NCBI GenBank assembly: GCA_036986135.1
Contig: BTQZ01000003.1
Span: 62,001-126,000 of the forward strand
Direction of reading: 5' to 3'
DNA length: 64,000 nt
Source: JADFRG01 sp036986135
GTDB taxonomy: Bacteria; Chloroflexota; Anaerolineae; Anaerolineales; E44-bin32
In this document: positions 54,549 through 63,363 of the stretch, piece after piece
Numbering within the stretch: position 1 is the first letter of the stretch
Layout of the letters: each line of letters starts with the position of its first letter
Made by a program: the position numbers and the translations under genes
Notes under the pieces: generated by a model
The model's database searches: none
The model's input: the letters and a program-made list of their open reading frames with translations, nothing else
What the model was told of the DNA's origin: nothing

Positions 54549-54995
54549 CTAGCGCCCGATGAGATGCTGATGGCGAAGCTTGAAGGATAGATCGGCGGCC
54601 ATATTACGCATGACTGCGTAACCCAGGTGATTGTGGGATTCGCACGCTTCTAGGAACGCCTCACGTGGAATGGCTTGCAGAATGGCCTTCTCGGAGATCA
54701 CTCGAACCGTGGCTGATCGAGGCCCAAAATCGACCAGGGCCATCTCGCCGAAGACTTGCCCCTGGCCTAAATTGACCACCGTTCGCGGCGCCGGGTCTTC
54801 GGGCGTCTCTTCGTGAACGACTTCGACCAGGCCCTCCCAGATTATGTACAGCTCATCGCCCGCGTCTCCTTGCTTTGCGACGACGTGACCCGAGCTGAGC
54901 GTGCGCTCCTCACAAATGGCCGCAATTTGATCGAGTTCGTCGGGCTCCAGGCCTTCAAATAGTTCGACTTGGCTCAATCTATCGGAGAGTGTCAT
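54549..54995 (-). CDS. Cyclic nucleotide-binding domain protein
   Basis: A 148-residue Crp-type cNMP-binding domain: LSQVELFEGLEPDELDQIA, the GDAGDELYIIWEG turn and the phosphate-binding cassette GEMALVDFGPRSATVRV. There is no helix-turn-helix after it, so it is a single-domain sensor rather than a transcription factor. It is the first gene of a two-gene operon divergent from hsp20. Confidence 0.88.
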   Translation of the reverse strand: MTLSDRLSQVELFEGLEPDELDQIAAICEERTLSSGHVVAKQGDAGDELYIIWEGLVEVVHEETPEDPAPRTVVNLGQGQVFGEMALVDFGPRSATVRVISEKAILQAIPREAFLEACESHNHLGYAVMRNMAADLSFKLRHQHLIGR

Positions 54996-55093
54996 TCTTA
55001 ATAGCTCCCGGTGTGGGGTTTGGCTAGCTGCTGATTCGGGATCCGGAGTTGCTCGCCTAGCGAGCGTCCATCAGATACGAGAGCGCCCAGGAG

Positions 55094-55166
55094 CATTCTA
55101 CCGGCAATAATCGGAGCGCACAACACTTTGGCAAAAGTGCGCCACAAAGTTGAGAATGGTAGAATG
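55094..55166. promoter_or_regulatory. Nested inverted repeats between the cNMP-binding gene and hsp20
   Basis: Outer arms CATTCTACC (55094-55102) and GGTAGAATG (55158-55166) are perfect over 9 bp. Inside are CACTTT (55124-55129) and AAAGTG (55134-55139) around GGCA. The right outer arm holds TAGAAT (55160-55165), a possible -10. It does not match the CIRCE element. It may be the operator of the heat-shock operon. Confidence 0.45.
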
Positions 55167-55226
55167 GGTGGCCGTACCGTAAATAGACATAATTGCACAC
55201 ATCGACCCAATGGAGTTGGGGGAAGA

Positions 55227-55637
55227 ATGGCGGAAGGCGAACGAATCCAATTGCAGGCCTCCGATGAGGACGCATGGCCTCCTAGCTCGGAACACGACTC
55301 TTTCTGGGGTATAAAGCGAAGGGCGCACACCTGGCGGCCGCCAACCGACGTGTATGAGACCGACGAAGGCTACCATGTGAGGGTGGAGATCGCCGGAATG
55401 CGTGGAGCCGAATTCTCGGTGACCTTCGACAAACAAACTCTCGTGATTCGGGGCCTGCGGAGCGACGAAGGCTCCCAAAAGGCCTACCATCAGATGGAAA
55501 TCGCCTATGGAGAGTTTGAGACTGCAATTCAGGTGCCGGAGCCGGTGAAGGTTCCCGATATCGAGGCCTCCTACGTTGATGGCTTCCTTCGGGTGGAACT
55601 ACCTAAGGCACAACCTAAGGTAATCTCGATCGAGTAG
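55227..55637 (+). CDS. Small heat-shock protein (Hsp20/alpha-crystallin)
   Basis: A 136-residue chaperone with the alpha-crystallin domain: PPTDVYETDEGYHVRVEIAG, FDKQTLVIRGLR, IAYGEFETAIQVPEPV and SYVDGFLRVELPKA. It holds unfolding proteins without ATP. The lon gene follows after seven bases, so holdase and protease are co-expressed. The ATG at 55227 has GGGGGA upstream; the longer frame from 55128 would cover the regulatory repeats. Confidence 0.92.
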   Translation: MAEGERIQLQASDEDAWPPSSEHDSFWGIKRRAHTWRPPTDVYETDEGYHVRVEIAGMRGAEFSVTFDKQTLVIRGLRSDEGSQKAYHQMEIAYGEFETAIQVPEPVKVPDIEASYVDGFLRVELPKAQPKVISIE

Positions 55638-55644
55638 GGTTTTG

Positions 55645-58281
55645 ATGGAAGATCCAGACGACAAGCTTTTGGAAGAACCACCAGACGAACCGGAAGAGTC
55701 GACCGAATCGCGCATCGTCGTCCGCGACGAGAGTACGGCGCTCGGAGAGCATATACCCGAGTCGGATGTGCTCACGATTCCGGAGGAACTGCCGATCCTT
55801 CCCTTGAGAGGGGTCGTGGTCTATCCCCATACGGTGGTTCCGCTGACGATCGGACAGCCGCGATCCATTCGATTAGTTGACGATGTGGCAGGCAAGGATC
55901 GCCTCATCGGATTGGTCGCTTCCCGCAAGCCCGAGCTGGAGCAGCCAGGACCAGATGACTTATACGCGTATGGGACCGTTGCCAATGTGCAACGGCTATT
56001 CCGCGCACCGGACGGCACCATTCGCATGATCGTGCAGGGCTTGGCTCGATTCGAGCTGGGAGAGTTTAGCGAGCTCGAGCCCTACCTGCGAGCCAGCATC
56101 CTGCTCTGGCCAGAAGAGGTTGAGAAAGGGGTTGAAATCGAGGCACAGATGCGGGCCGCCTCGGACATGTTCCAGGAGGTAGCGGAGCTGGCTCCCTCGC
56201 TCCCCCGGGAAGTGGTAGGCAGCGTACTCCTTCAGGATGATCCACTCCAGGTCGCCTACACCATCGCGAATTACCAGCGCATGGAGCTTGAAGTGGCGCA
56301 GGAGCTGTTGGAGGAAAATTCGACCGTCGCGAAACTTCAGCACTTGAACGCGCTGCTTAGCCGCGAGATCGAAGTGCTGGCGCTCGGTCAGCAGATTCAA
56401 GATGAGGCGCGCGAGGAGATTGAGAAGGTTCAGCGCGAGTTCTTCCTGCGGGAGCAATTGAAGGCCATCCAGCGCGAGCTCGGAGAGGTGGACGAGCAGG
56501 CCGCAGAAGTCGATGAATTCAGGGAAAAGATCGCGCAGGCGGGGCTCCCAGAGGAGGCCGAGAAACAGGCCAAACGAGAGCTAGATCGGTTGGCCAAGCT
56601 GCCGACGGCCGCGGCCGAGTTTGGCGTGATCCGTACCTACTTGGACTGGATGGTGTCCCTGCCCTGGAGTAAGGAAACCGAGGACAATCTCGATCTGGAG
56701 CATGCGAGCCAGGTTCTGGACGAGGACCATTACGGTCTAGAAGACGTCAAAGAGCGGATCCTGGAGTATTTGGCAGTACGAAAACTCAGGCTGGAGCGAA
56801 ATACAGGCGCCGAAGAAAAGGTGCAGGATGAGATCCGGCGCGAGCGGGAAGGCGCCATACTTTGCTTTGTGGGGCCTCCTGGTGTGGGCAAGACTTCCCT
56901 TGGAAGATCGATCGCGCGTGCAACTGGGCGCGAATTTATCCGTATTTCACTGGGTGGAGTCCACGATGAGGCTGAAATTCGAGGACACAGGCGCACCTAC
57001 ATTGGCGCCCTCCCGGGACGAATCCTGCAGGCGCTCCGACGCGTTGAGTCGCGCAATCCGATCTTCATGATGGACGAAATCGACAAGCTCGGGCGTGATT
57101 TCCGCGGCGACCCAGCCTCCGCGCTGCTAGAGGTGCTGGACCCGGAGCAAAATTCCGAGTTTCGAGACCACTACCTGGAAGTGGCCTATGACCTTTCGAA
57201 GGTCATGTTCATCACCACTGCTAATTGGCTCGATACGATTCCTTCTCCGCTGCTGGACCGGATGGAGGTCATTCGCCTTTCGGGCTATACCGAGGGCGAG
57301 AAAGTCATCATTGCCAAGGATTACTTGATTCCAAGGCAGATCCGGGAGAACAGCCTGCGGGAGGACGAAATCACATTCACCGAGGCTGCCCTCCGCGAGC
57401 TGATTCATGCATACACGCGCGAAGCGGGCGTACGAAACCTGGAGCGAGAGATCGGACGCGTCTGCCGAAAGGTAGCCACCCAGGTGGCGGCGGGGAAGAC
57501 CAAGAAGAAGGACGTGACGCCTGTCGTGGTCACAGAGCTGCTTGGCAAGGCGCGCTATCTAGGACCCGAGGAAATTGCCGACCGAACCCGAATTCCCGGC
57601 GTGGCAGCCGGATTGGCCTGGACGCCGACCGGAGGCGAGGTCTTGTTCATCGAAGCCACGGCCATGAAAGGCGGCAAGGAATTCAAGCTGACCGGCTCAC
57701 TCGGGGATGTCATGAAGGAGTCGGCTCAGGCCGCTCTTTCCTACATTCGCTCGGTCTCAGAAAGTCTCGGGATCAAGGATTCCTATTGGAGCGAAAACGA
57801 CATCCATCTTCATATTCCTGCGGGTTCACAGCCGAAGGACGGCCCCTCCGCGGGAATCACGATGGCCTCCGCGCTCGCCTCGCTGGCCACCGGAAGGGCG
57901 GTTCGGAGCGACGTGACGATGACCGGCGAGATTACTCTGAGGGGCAAGGTGCTCCCGATCGGGGGGATTAAGGAAAAGGTGCTGGCGGCACACCGGGCCG
58001 AGCTTAAGACCGTCATCCTGCCCAAGCGAAACGAAGTCGATCTGGAGGATGTTCCGGACGAGGTAAAGGAGGCGATTGAATTCGTTTTCGTCGACATGGT
58101 CGATGAGGTGCTCGATGCGGCGCTCGAGAGCAAGCCGAAACGCGCAGCGAAAGCCAAGAAGAAAAGCCCGCCCAAATCCAAGAAGAAGACTTCCTCAAAG
58201 GCCAAGACACAGGCCGCGAAAAGGAAGGCCGCGCGCTCCAAGAAGTCGGAATCGCAAGAACCTGTTGGTGCCCCGAGCTAG
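55645..58281 (+). CDS. lon: ATP-dependent protease Lon with Lys/Ala-rich tail
   Basis: An 878-residue Lon (LonA). It has the N-terminal LAN domain (LPILPLRGVVVYPHTVVPL), coiled coil, AAA+ module with Walker A GPPGVGKT (410-417) and Walker B IFMMDEIDKLG, and the protease domain with the Ser735-Lys778 dyad (DGPSAGIT, GGIKEKVLAAHRA). An acidic leader of about 40 residues and a C-terminal tail of about 60 residues, mostly Lys, Ala and Ser like histone H1, are unusual. ATG 55645 is preferred to the TTG just before. Confidence 0.97.
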   Translation: MEDPDDKLLEEPPDEPEESTESRIVVRDESTALGEHIPESDVLTIPEELPILPLRGVVVYPHTVVPLTIGQPRSIRLVDDVAGKDRLIGLVASRKPELEQPGPDDLYAYGTVANVQRLFRAPDGTIRMIVQGLARFELGEFSELEPYLRASILLWPEEVEKGVEIEAQMRAASDMFQEVAELAPSLPREVVGSVLLQDDPLQVAYTIANYQRMELEVAQELLEENSTVAKLQHLNALLSREIEVLALGQQIQDEAREEIEKVQREFFLREQLKAIQRELGEVDEQAAEVDEFREKIAQAGLPEEAEKQAKRELDRLAKLPTAAAEFGVIRTYLDWMVSLPWSKETEDNLDLEHASQVLDEDHYGLEDVKERILEYLAVRKLRLERNTGAEEKVQDEIRREREGAILCFVGPPGVGKTSLGRSIARATGREFIRISLGGVHDEAEIRGHRRTYIGALPGRILQALRRVESRNPIFMMDEIDKLGRDFRGDPASALLEVLDPEQNSEFRDHYLEVAYDLSKVMFITTANWLDTIPSPLLDRMEVIRLSGYTEGEKVIIAKDYLIPRQIRENSLREDEITFTEAALRELIHAYTREAGVRNLEREIGRVCRKVATQVAAGKTKKKDVTPVVVTELLGKARYLGPEEIADRTRIPGVAAGLAWTPTGGEVLFIEATAMKGGKEFKLTGSLGDVMKESAQAALSYIRSVSESLGIKDSYWSENDIHLHIPAGSQPKDGPSAGITMASALASLATGRAVRSDVTMTGEITLRGKVLPIGGIKEKVLAAHRAELKTVILPKRNEVDLEDVPDEVKEAIEFVFVDMVDEVLDAALESKPKRAAKAKKKSPPKSKKKTSSKAKTQAAKRKAARSKKSESQEPVGAPS

Positions 58282-58291
58282 CGCGATCACA

Positions 58292-58645
58292 GTGGCGAAA
58301 CTCATGATCGTGGACGACGACCACACCATGGTCTCATTGCTTGCAACGCTCCTTGAACTGGACGGATTTGAAGTGTTCCCCATAACGCAGCCGGGAGATC
58401 TGGTACAGAACTTGCGCGACGATCAACCGGATCTGGTGATCATGGACGTGTTTCTCTCAAACGGCGACGGGATCGAGCTGCTGCGCAACGTGCGATCCAC
58501 CACGGAGTTTAAGCACCTTCCAGTCATCATGACTTCCGGCATGGACCTGGAGGACCAGTGTCTGGAGGCCGGTGCAAATGGTTTCGTTCTCAAGCCATAT
58601 TCGCCACCCGACCTGATCGACATGATTCGAGAGAACTTACTGTAG
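58292..58645 (+). CDS. Single-domain response regulator
   Basis: A 117-residue receiver: IVDDDH, phosphorylation site in IMDVFLSNGDG, MTSGMD and LKPYSPPDL. It has no output domain. GTG 58292 is the likely start; ATG 58304 is possible. It is 10 bases after lon, so it is probably part of the heat-shock operon and may report on stress. No kinase is adjacent. Confidence 0.87.
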   Translation: MAKLMIVDDDHTMVSLLATLLELDGFEVFPITQPGDLVQNLRDDQPDLVIMDVFLSNGDGIELLRNVRSTTEFKHLPVIMTSGMDLEDQCLEAGANGFVLKPYSPPDLIDMIRENLL

Positions 58646-58672
58646 CGGGTAACCCCCGTTAGGAGAACGAGG

Positions 58673-60373
58673 TTGAAACAAGAACGCAACTGGGTAGTAG
58701 TTGATTTGCATTTGCATACTCCGGCTTCCAGCGACTATCGGGAGCCGGAAATCACGTATTTGGATATCCTGCGAACTGCGAAAGCTCGCGGTTTGCAGGT
58801 CATCGCCTTTACCGACCACAACACCGTCGCCGGTATCCGAGCCATGCAAGAGGACATTCAGCGGCTGACGATGTTGGAGGAATTGGACCGCATTCGAAAA
58901 GATGAGAAGGAGCGGCTGGCTGACTACCGCAAGCTCCAGGATGAGCTGCTGGTCCTTCCTGGATTCGAGTTTACGGCCACCTTCGGGTTCCACATATTGG
59001 GGATCTTTCCGCCCGACAAGCCGCTGAGAGAGCTTGAACACTTATTGCTGTCGCTCAATATCCCGCCCGGCGAAATCGACGCGGGAGCCTCCAATATCGG
59101 TGCCTCGAGCGACGTACTTGCAGCCTATCAAATAATCAATGAGGGGGGGGGATTGGCGATCGCCGCCCACGCCAACTCGAGCAATGGAGTCGCGATGCGG
59201 GGATTTCCAATAGGGGGCCAAACGAAGATCGCCTACACGCAGGATCCGAATCTGCATGCGCTAGAAGTCACGGACCTCGAAACCAAGAGCCGGCGATCGA
59301 CGGCCGCGTTTTTCAACGGCACCAAGCCCGAGTACCCACGGCGCATGCATGTCATCCAGGGATCGGATGCCCACACCCTCTCGGTGGATCCGAATAGCAA
59401 TAAGAAGTTTGGGGTGGGGGGGCGCGCGACGGAGATGCTGCTCCCTGAGGTCTCCTTTCAGGCCATCCAGGAGCTACTGCAGGGCAACGATTTCGCTCGG
59501 ACGCGACCGCATGTGGAAAAGCGCAAGGAGGAATTCGATTTTATCCAACCGGCGATCGAGGAAGGCACATCGATCGTGCAGGATTTTCACGAGAGCATGA
59601 CCGTGCGCGGTGGGAACCTCTACGCCATCATTGCCGATGTTTGCGCGTTTGCCAATACGAATGGCGGAACCGTCTACGTCGGCATTGATCCGGAGCGGAA
59701 GGGTAAACCGTCCGGAATAAGCAACCCCTCCGCCTCGGTGGCCAAGCTGCGTCGCGAAATCAGCAACCGAATCAGCCCCCCGCTCAAGGCCCAGGTGGAT
59801 GCGCAGGTCACGCAAGGCGTCACGGTGGTTCGGGTCCTGGTCCCAAGAGGAGACGATCCGCCATACGCCGTCGATGACAACAAGATCTATGTACGCGCGG
59901 AGGCAGAGACAGGACTTGCCGTACGGGACGAGATCGTGCAGATGGTTCGGCGCGGGGCGGTCATCGAAGATGTGGATCGGGATCAGCCAGAAGTGGATGC
60001 CGAGGCTGCAAAAGGTATTCCGGCTCCCAAGACCGGAGTCGAGATCGTTTCGGTTGAAGAACGCGAAGGTGTGAAGTACTTCACCGTACGAGACCTGCGA
60101 AACGGCAATGTCGTGAAGAATGTGACCGAGACTTCCGCCCGCAGACTGTGGCACTATGCCATTACACAGTACCTGGAGCTGCCTAAAGATATTCGCAAGG
60201 CTGCTTCGTTGTGGGAGGGGGAGCTGGGGCTGCTGCGGACGCGCGGCCGAGGCAAGAGCCGGCGCTATGATCTGGCGCAGGCCTCAAACGGATCCACACG
60301 TCTCTATTACGGCGTGACCGAGGACGGAATTCATGGGGACTGGAAGCGATTAGTGGGCAAGGAGTCCGAGTAG
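58673..60373 (+). CDS. PHP phosphoesterase fused to an AlbA/Schlafen-type domain
   Basis: A 566-residue fusion. The N-terminal half is a PHP domain with DLHLHTPASSD, AFTDHNTVAG, a helical insert and IQGSDAHTLS. Residues about 300-430 form an AlbA_2/Schlafen-like domain (AIIADVCAFANTNGGTVYVGID, YVRAEAETGLA). The last 110 residues are unassigned, with a VTETSARRLWHYAI helix. PHP may cut a phosphate ester and AlbA_2 bind RNA or DNA. TTG start with AGGAG at good spacing. It sits between the receiver and mogA in the Hsp20-Lon run. Confidence 0.85.
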   Translation: MKQERNWVVVDLHLHTPASSDYREPEITYLDILRTAKARGLQVIAFTDHNTVAGIRAMQEDIQRLTMLEELDRIRKDEKERLADYRKLQDELLVLPGFEFTATFGFHILGIFPPDKPLRELEHLLLSLNIPPGEIDAGASNIGASSDVLAAYQIINEGGGLAIAAHANSSNGVAMRGFPIGGQTKIAYTQDPNLHALEVTDLETKSRRSTAAFFNGTKPEYPRRMHVIQGSDAHTLSVDPNSNKKFGVGGRATEMLLPEVSFQAIQELLQGNDFARTRPHVEKRKEEFDFIQPAIEEGTSIVQDFHESMTVRGGNLYAIIADVCAFANTNGGTVYVGIDPERKGKPSGISNPSASVAKLRREISNRISPPLKAQVDAQVTQGVTVVRVLVPRGDDPPYAVDDNKIYVRAEAETGLAVRDEIVQMVRRGAVIEDVDRDQPEVDAEAAKGIPAPKTGVEIVSVEEREGVKYFTVRDLRNGNVVKNVTETSARRLWHYAITQYLELPKDIRKAASLWEGELGLLRTRGRGKSRRYDLAQASNGSTRLYYGVTEDGIHGDWKRLVGKESE

Positions 60374-60376
60374 GCC

Positions 60377-60871
60377 TTGAGGGTCGGCATTCTGACGATC
60401 TCCGATCGTTCCGCAATGGGCGAACGGGAGGATGAATCCGGCCCGCTGCTGGCTGAAATTGCCCGGTCTAAGGGATGGACCGTGGTAGAGACCACCGTGC
60501 TTCCCGACGAGGCAGCGCAGATTTCTGGTCTGCTGGAACAGTGGGGCGATTCCGGCAATGTCGATCTGATCCTCACGACAGGTGGCACCGGATTCGCGGT
60601 CCGAGACGTAACGCCGGAAGCAACGCTGGGAGTCGTCGACCGATTGGCGCCAGGTCTGGCCGAAGCCATGCGCGCGCATAGCCTGAGAAAGACCTCGCAC
60701 GCCATGCTCTCCCGAGCCGTGGCCGGCATTCGCGGAAGCACGCTGATCGTGAACCTTCCGGGAAGTCCCAAAGGGGCACGCGAAAACCTCGAGGTCATTC
60801 TGCCCGTCCTGCCCCATGCGGTTCAGGTGCTGGGAGATGACCCCGGCGCGGAAGAGGGCCACTCAGTCTAA
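60377..60871 (+). CDS. MogA/MoaB family molybdenum cofactor protein
   Basis: A 164-residue MogA/MoaB protein that adenylates molybdopterin before metal insertion by MoeA. It shows ILTISDRSAMGE, LILTTGGTGFAVRDVTPEAT and NLPGSPKGARENLE. It starts at TTG 60377, three bases after the PHP-AlbA gene. It fits with the two moeA genes at 19195-22363 and the selenocysteine tRNA. Confidence 0.92.
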   Translation: MRVGILTISDRSAMGEREDESGPLLAEIARSKGWTVVETTVLPDEAAQISGLLEQWGDSGNVDLILTTGGTGFAVRDVTPEATLGVVDRLAPGLAEAMRAHSLRKTSHAMLSRAVAGIRGSTLIVNLPGSPKGARENLEVILPVLPHAVQVLGDDPGAEEGHSV

Positions 60872-61171
60872 GCAACGATTCCTTCTCCACGAGTTGGCCC
60901 CGATATCCCCTCTCCGAGCCTCCCTCATAACATCTGAAGCTCGCGCTCAATCCAACCTGAAGCGGTGGCCCAATCTCGTGTGCCGAAACTCCGCGCTCCC
61001 GAGCGAAATACGCACAAATAGGTATGGCTGGCGGCAGGCCATCTGGTTAGTTTAGGGTGCTGATCCTTCTCAACAGATTTATCAATGGATAGCGAACCGG
61101 GGCGAGCTGAGAGTGCCAGATCTCAGAGTAGAATTTCTGCTTGAAGTTCGAAATCCACATCGGAGTCTAAA
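60872..61171. other. Intergenic region
   Basis: Nothing coding is seen in these 300 bases. TAGAAT at 61129-61134 could be the -10 of the next gene, 37 bases before its GTG. Confidence 0.4.
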
Positions 61172-63283
61172 GTGAACGAAAGAATCCGGAATCCACGTCT
61201 AAGAAGCGCGGTCGTTCGTATTCTGGTAATTTGGGCGATACAGACCGCCGCTCTGATCATCATGGCGTTCCTGCTTAACGGAGTGACGATTGACGGCCTT
61301 GGGACCGCCATATGGGGAGCCGCCATCATCGGCTTGCTGAATGCCTTGCTCTGGCCTCTGCTTAGCTTTGTCCTGGTGCCATTTGCGGTGCTGACCCTGG
61401 GAATCGGGGCGCTACTTCTCAATGGATTCATGGTTCTGCTCGCCTCGGAGTTCGTGAATGGTTTCGAGGTGGATGGCTTCTGGACAGCGTTTTGGGTCGC
61501 GCTGGGGATGTCGGCCATCAACATCATCCTCAGTACGCTGTTGACGATCGACGACGACAATTCCTGGTACCGAAATCAAGTGCGGAGGCGCATGAAGCGT
61601 ATCGCCACGCCCGAACCTACCAATGTTCCTGGTGTGATCTTCCTCGAGATCGACGGTTTGGCAGAACCGATCCTTGAGCAGGCCCTTGAAGAGGGCCATC
61701 TACCGACCCTGAAGTCCTGGATTGACAGCGGCAGCCACGTCATCACAGGCTGGGAGCCCGACACCTCCTCGCAGACTTCGGCCAGCCAGGCCGGCATTCT
61801 ACATGGCGACAATTCGAACATCCCGGCATTCCGCTGGTACGACAAGACATCCCAGCGGATTATCGCCTCGAGTGACCTTAAAATGCTGCCCGATATTGAG
61901 AAGCAGCGCTCCAATGGAAAGGGCCTGCTCAGCAACGACGGCGCGAGTCGTGGGAACTTGTTCTCGGGGGATGCGCCGTATGTCATGGCGACCGCCAGTA
62001 CGATTCGTGACAAAAGCAAGTTTCACACTTCTGAATTTCAGGCCTACTTCGGCAATCCCTACAACGCCTCGCGCACCATCCTGCTCCTGATTTGGGACAT
62101 GATTCTGGAATGGCGTCAGTTTCGCTGCGCACGCAAGAACAACGTTCAGCCCATCCTTGACAAACATCATCGAGGTGGGATCTACCCGGTGCTGCGAGGC
62201 TTTATGACGGTCGTCATGCGAGAGCTGAGCATCTATACGGTTCTGGGCGATATATTCGCCGGTCGATCTGTGGTCTACGCAACCTTCGTCGGCTACGATG
62301 AGATCGCCCACCACTCAGGCGTGCTGGATCCTGGGGCGTTCGACATTCTGTACAAGCTGGATCAGCAATTCCGCCGCTTGACGACCGCAGTGCCTGAAGC
62401 GCCTCGACCCTATCACTTCGTGATCCTGTCGGATCATGGTCAGACGGGAGGGGCAACTTTTAAGCAGCGCTACGGCAAGTCACTACAGGAATATGTACAA
62501 GAGCTCATGGAAACGGAAGGCGCGGTGGTCGGAGAGGTAGCCAGCGGCGAGGACTGGGGTCATTTGTCCGCCTATATCACTGACACGATTAGGAATGAAG
62601 ATTCGGCCAGCTCCAAGGTGGCCGCACGCGCGTTTAAAAGCCGGACCAAAGATGGTCGGGTGTGGATGGGTCCCGAGGCAGCAGATGTCGCTGAGATTGA
62701 CCGTGAAGCGGAGGAAGAGCAGCTGCCAGAAGTTGTGGCGCTTGCCTCGGGTAACCTTGGATTGATATCGTTTACCAGGTGGCCTGGAAGAATGTCTCAG
62801 GAGCAGATTGATCAGGCTTTTCCGGCCGTTCTCCCGGGCCTCCGTGAACATGAGCTCGTTGGATTTGTGATGGTGCGTTCAGAGAAGCATGGGCCGGTTG
62901 TCTATGGCAACCGCGGAACCTATTATCTCCAGGACGATCGTGTGGAAGGCACAAACCCGCTCGAGGTATTTGGGCCCAACGCCGCCAGTCACCTTCGCCG
63001 CACCGACAGCTTCCCGAATTGCCCGGATATCGTTGTCAACAGTTTCTGCGATCCCGAGACCGATGAGGGAGCCGCCTTCGAGGAATTGATCGGCTTCTAT
63101 GGCGGTCTTGGAGGCATGCAGACAAAACCCTTTATCCTGCATCCCGCGGAGCTTGAGGCAAGCGGTGAAATGGTCGGAACTGCCAGTGTATATTGGGTCT
63201 GCAAAGGGTGGCTGGATGAGCTGCACGGACCAACACCCTCAAGACAGGCTATCGAGAGTCCACAAGTTGCGGAAACTCACTAG
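61172..63283 (+). CDS. Phage-holin-like membrane domain fused to an alkaline-phosphatase-superfamily enzyme
   Basis: A 703-residue fusion. Residues 1-125 carry four hydrophobic helices of the mycobacterial-type phage_holin_4 family. From about 145 an alkaline-phosphatase/type I phosphodiesterase domain begins (VIFLEIDGLAEPIL, with Thr/Ser nucleophile region SSQTSASQAG) and continues with YDEIAHHSGVLD, and ILSDHGQTGGATF with the metal ligands. Such enzymes cleave phosphodiesters or release head groups from lipids or teichoic acids. GTG start 61172 without a strong ribosome-binding site. Confidence 0.85.
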   Translation: MNERIRNPRLRSAVVRILVIWAIQTAALIIMAFLLNGVTIDGLGTAIWGAAIIGLLNALLWPLLSFVLVPFAVLTLGIGALLLNGFMVLLASEFVNGFEVDGFWTAFWVALGMSAINIILSTLLTIDDDNSWYRNQVRRRMKRIATPEPTNVPGVIFLEIDGLAEPILEQALEEGHLPTLKSWIDSGSHVITGWEPDTSSQTSASQAGILHGDNSNIPAFRWYDKTSQRIIASSDLKMLPDIEKQRSNGKGLLSNDGASRGNLFSGDAPYVMATASTIRDKSKFHTSEFQAYFGNPYNASRTILLLIWDMILEWRQFRCARKNNVQPILDKHHRGGIYPVLRGFMTVVMRELSIYTVLGDIFAGRSVVYATFVGYDEIAHHSGVLDPGAFDILYKLDQQFRRLTTAVPEAPRPYHFVILSDHGQTGGATFKQRYGKSLQEYVQELMETEGAVVGEVASGEDWGHLSAYITDTIRNEDSASSKVAARAFKSRTKDGRVWMGPEAADVAEIDREAEEEQLPEVVALASGNLGLISFTRWPGRMSQEQIDQAFPAVLPGLREHELVGFVMVRSEKHGPVVYGNRGTYYLQDDRVEGTNPLEVFGPNAASHLRRTDSFPNCPDIVVNSFCDPETDEGAAFEELIGFYGGLGGMQTKPFILHPAELEASGEMVGTASVYWVCKGWLDELHGPTPSRQAIESPQVAETH

Positions 63284-63351
63284 ACGCGCCCTGGCTTGCG
63301 CATAGCCATGGCCCCGCACGGCGCAGCCGCGGGATAGGTCTGCGAGAGTGG

Positions 63352-63357
63352 TAGACT
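63352..63357 (+). promoter_or_regulatory. -10 box of pgeF (leaderless)
   Basis: TAGACT ends six bases before the ATG at 63364, the same distance as at the LysM/M23 gene. No good -35 was found. Confidence 0.4.
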
Positions 63358-63363
63358 CGCCGC

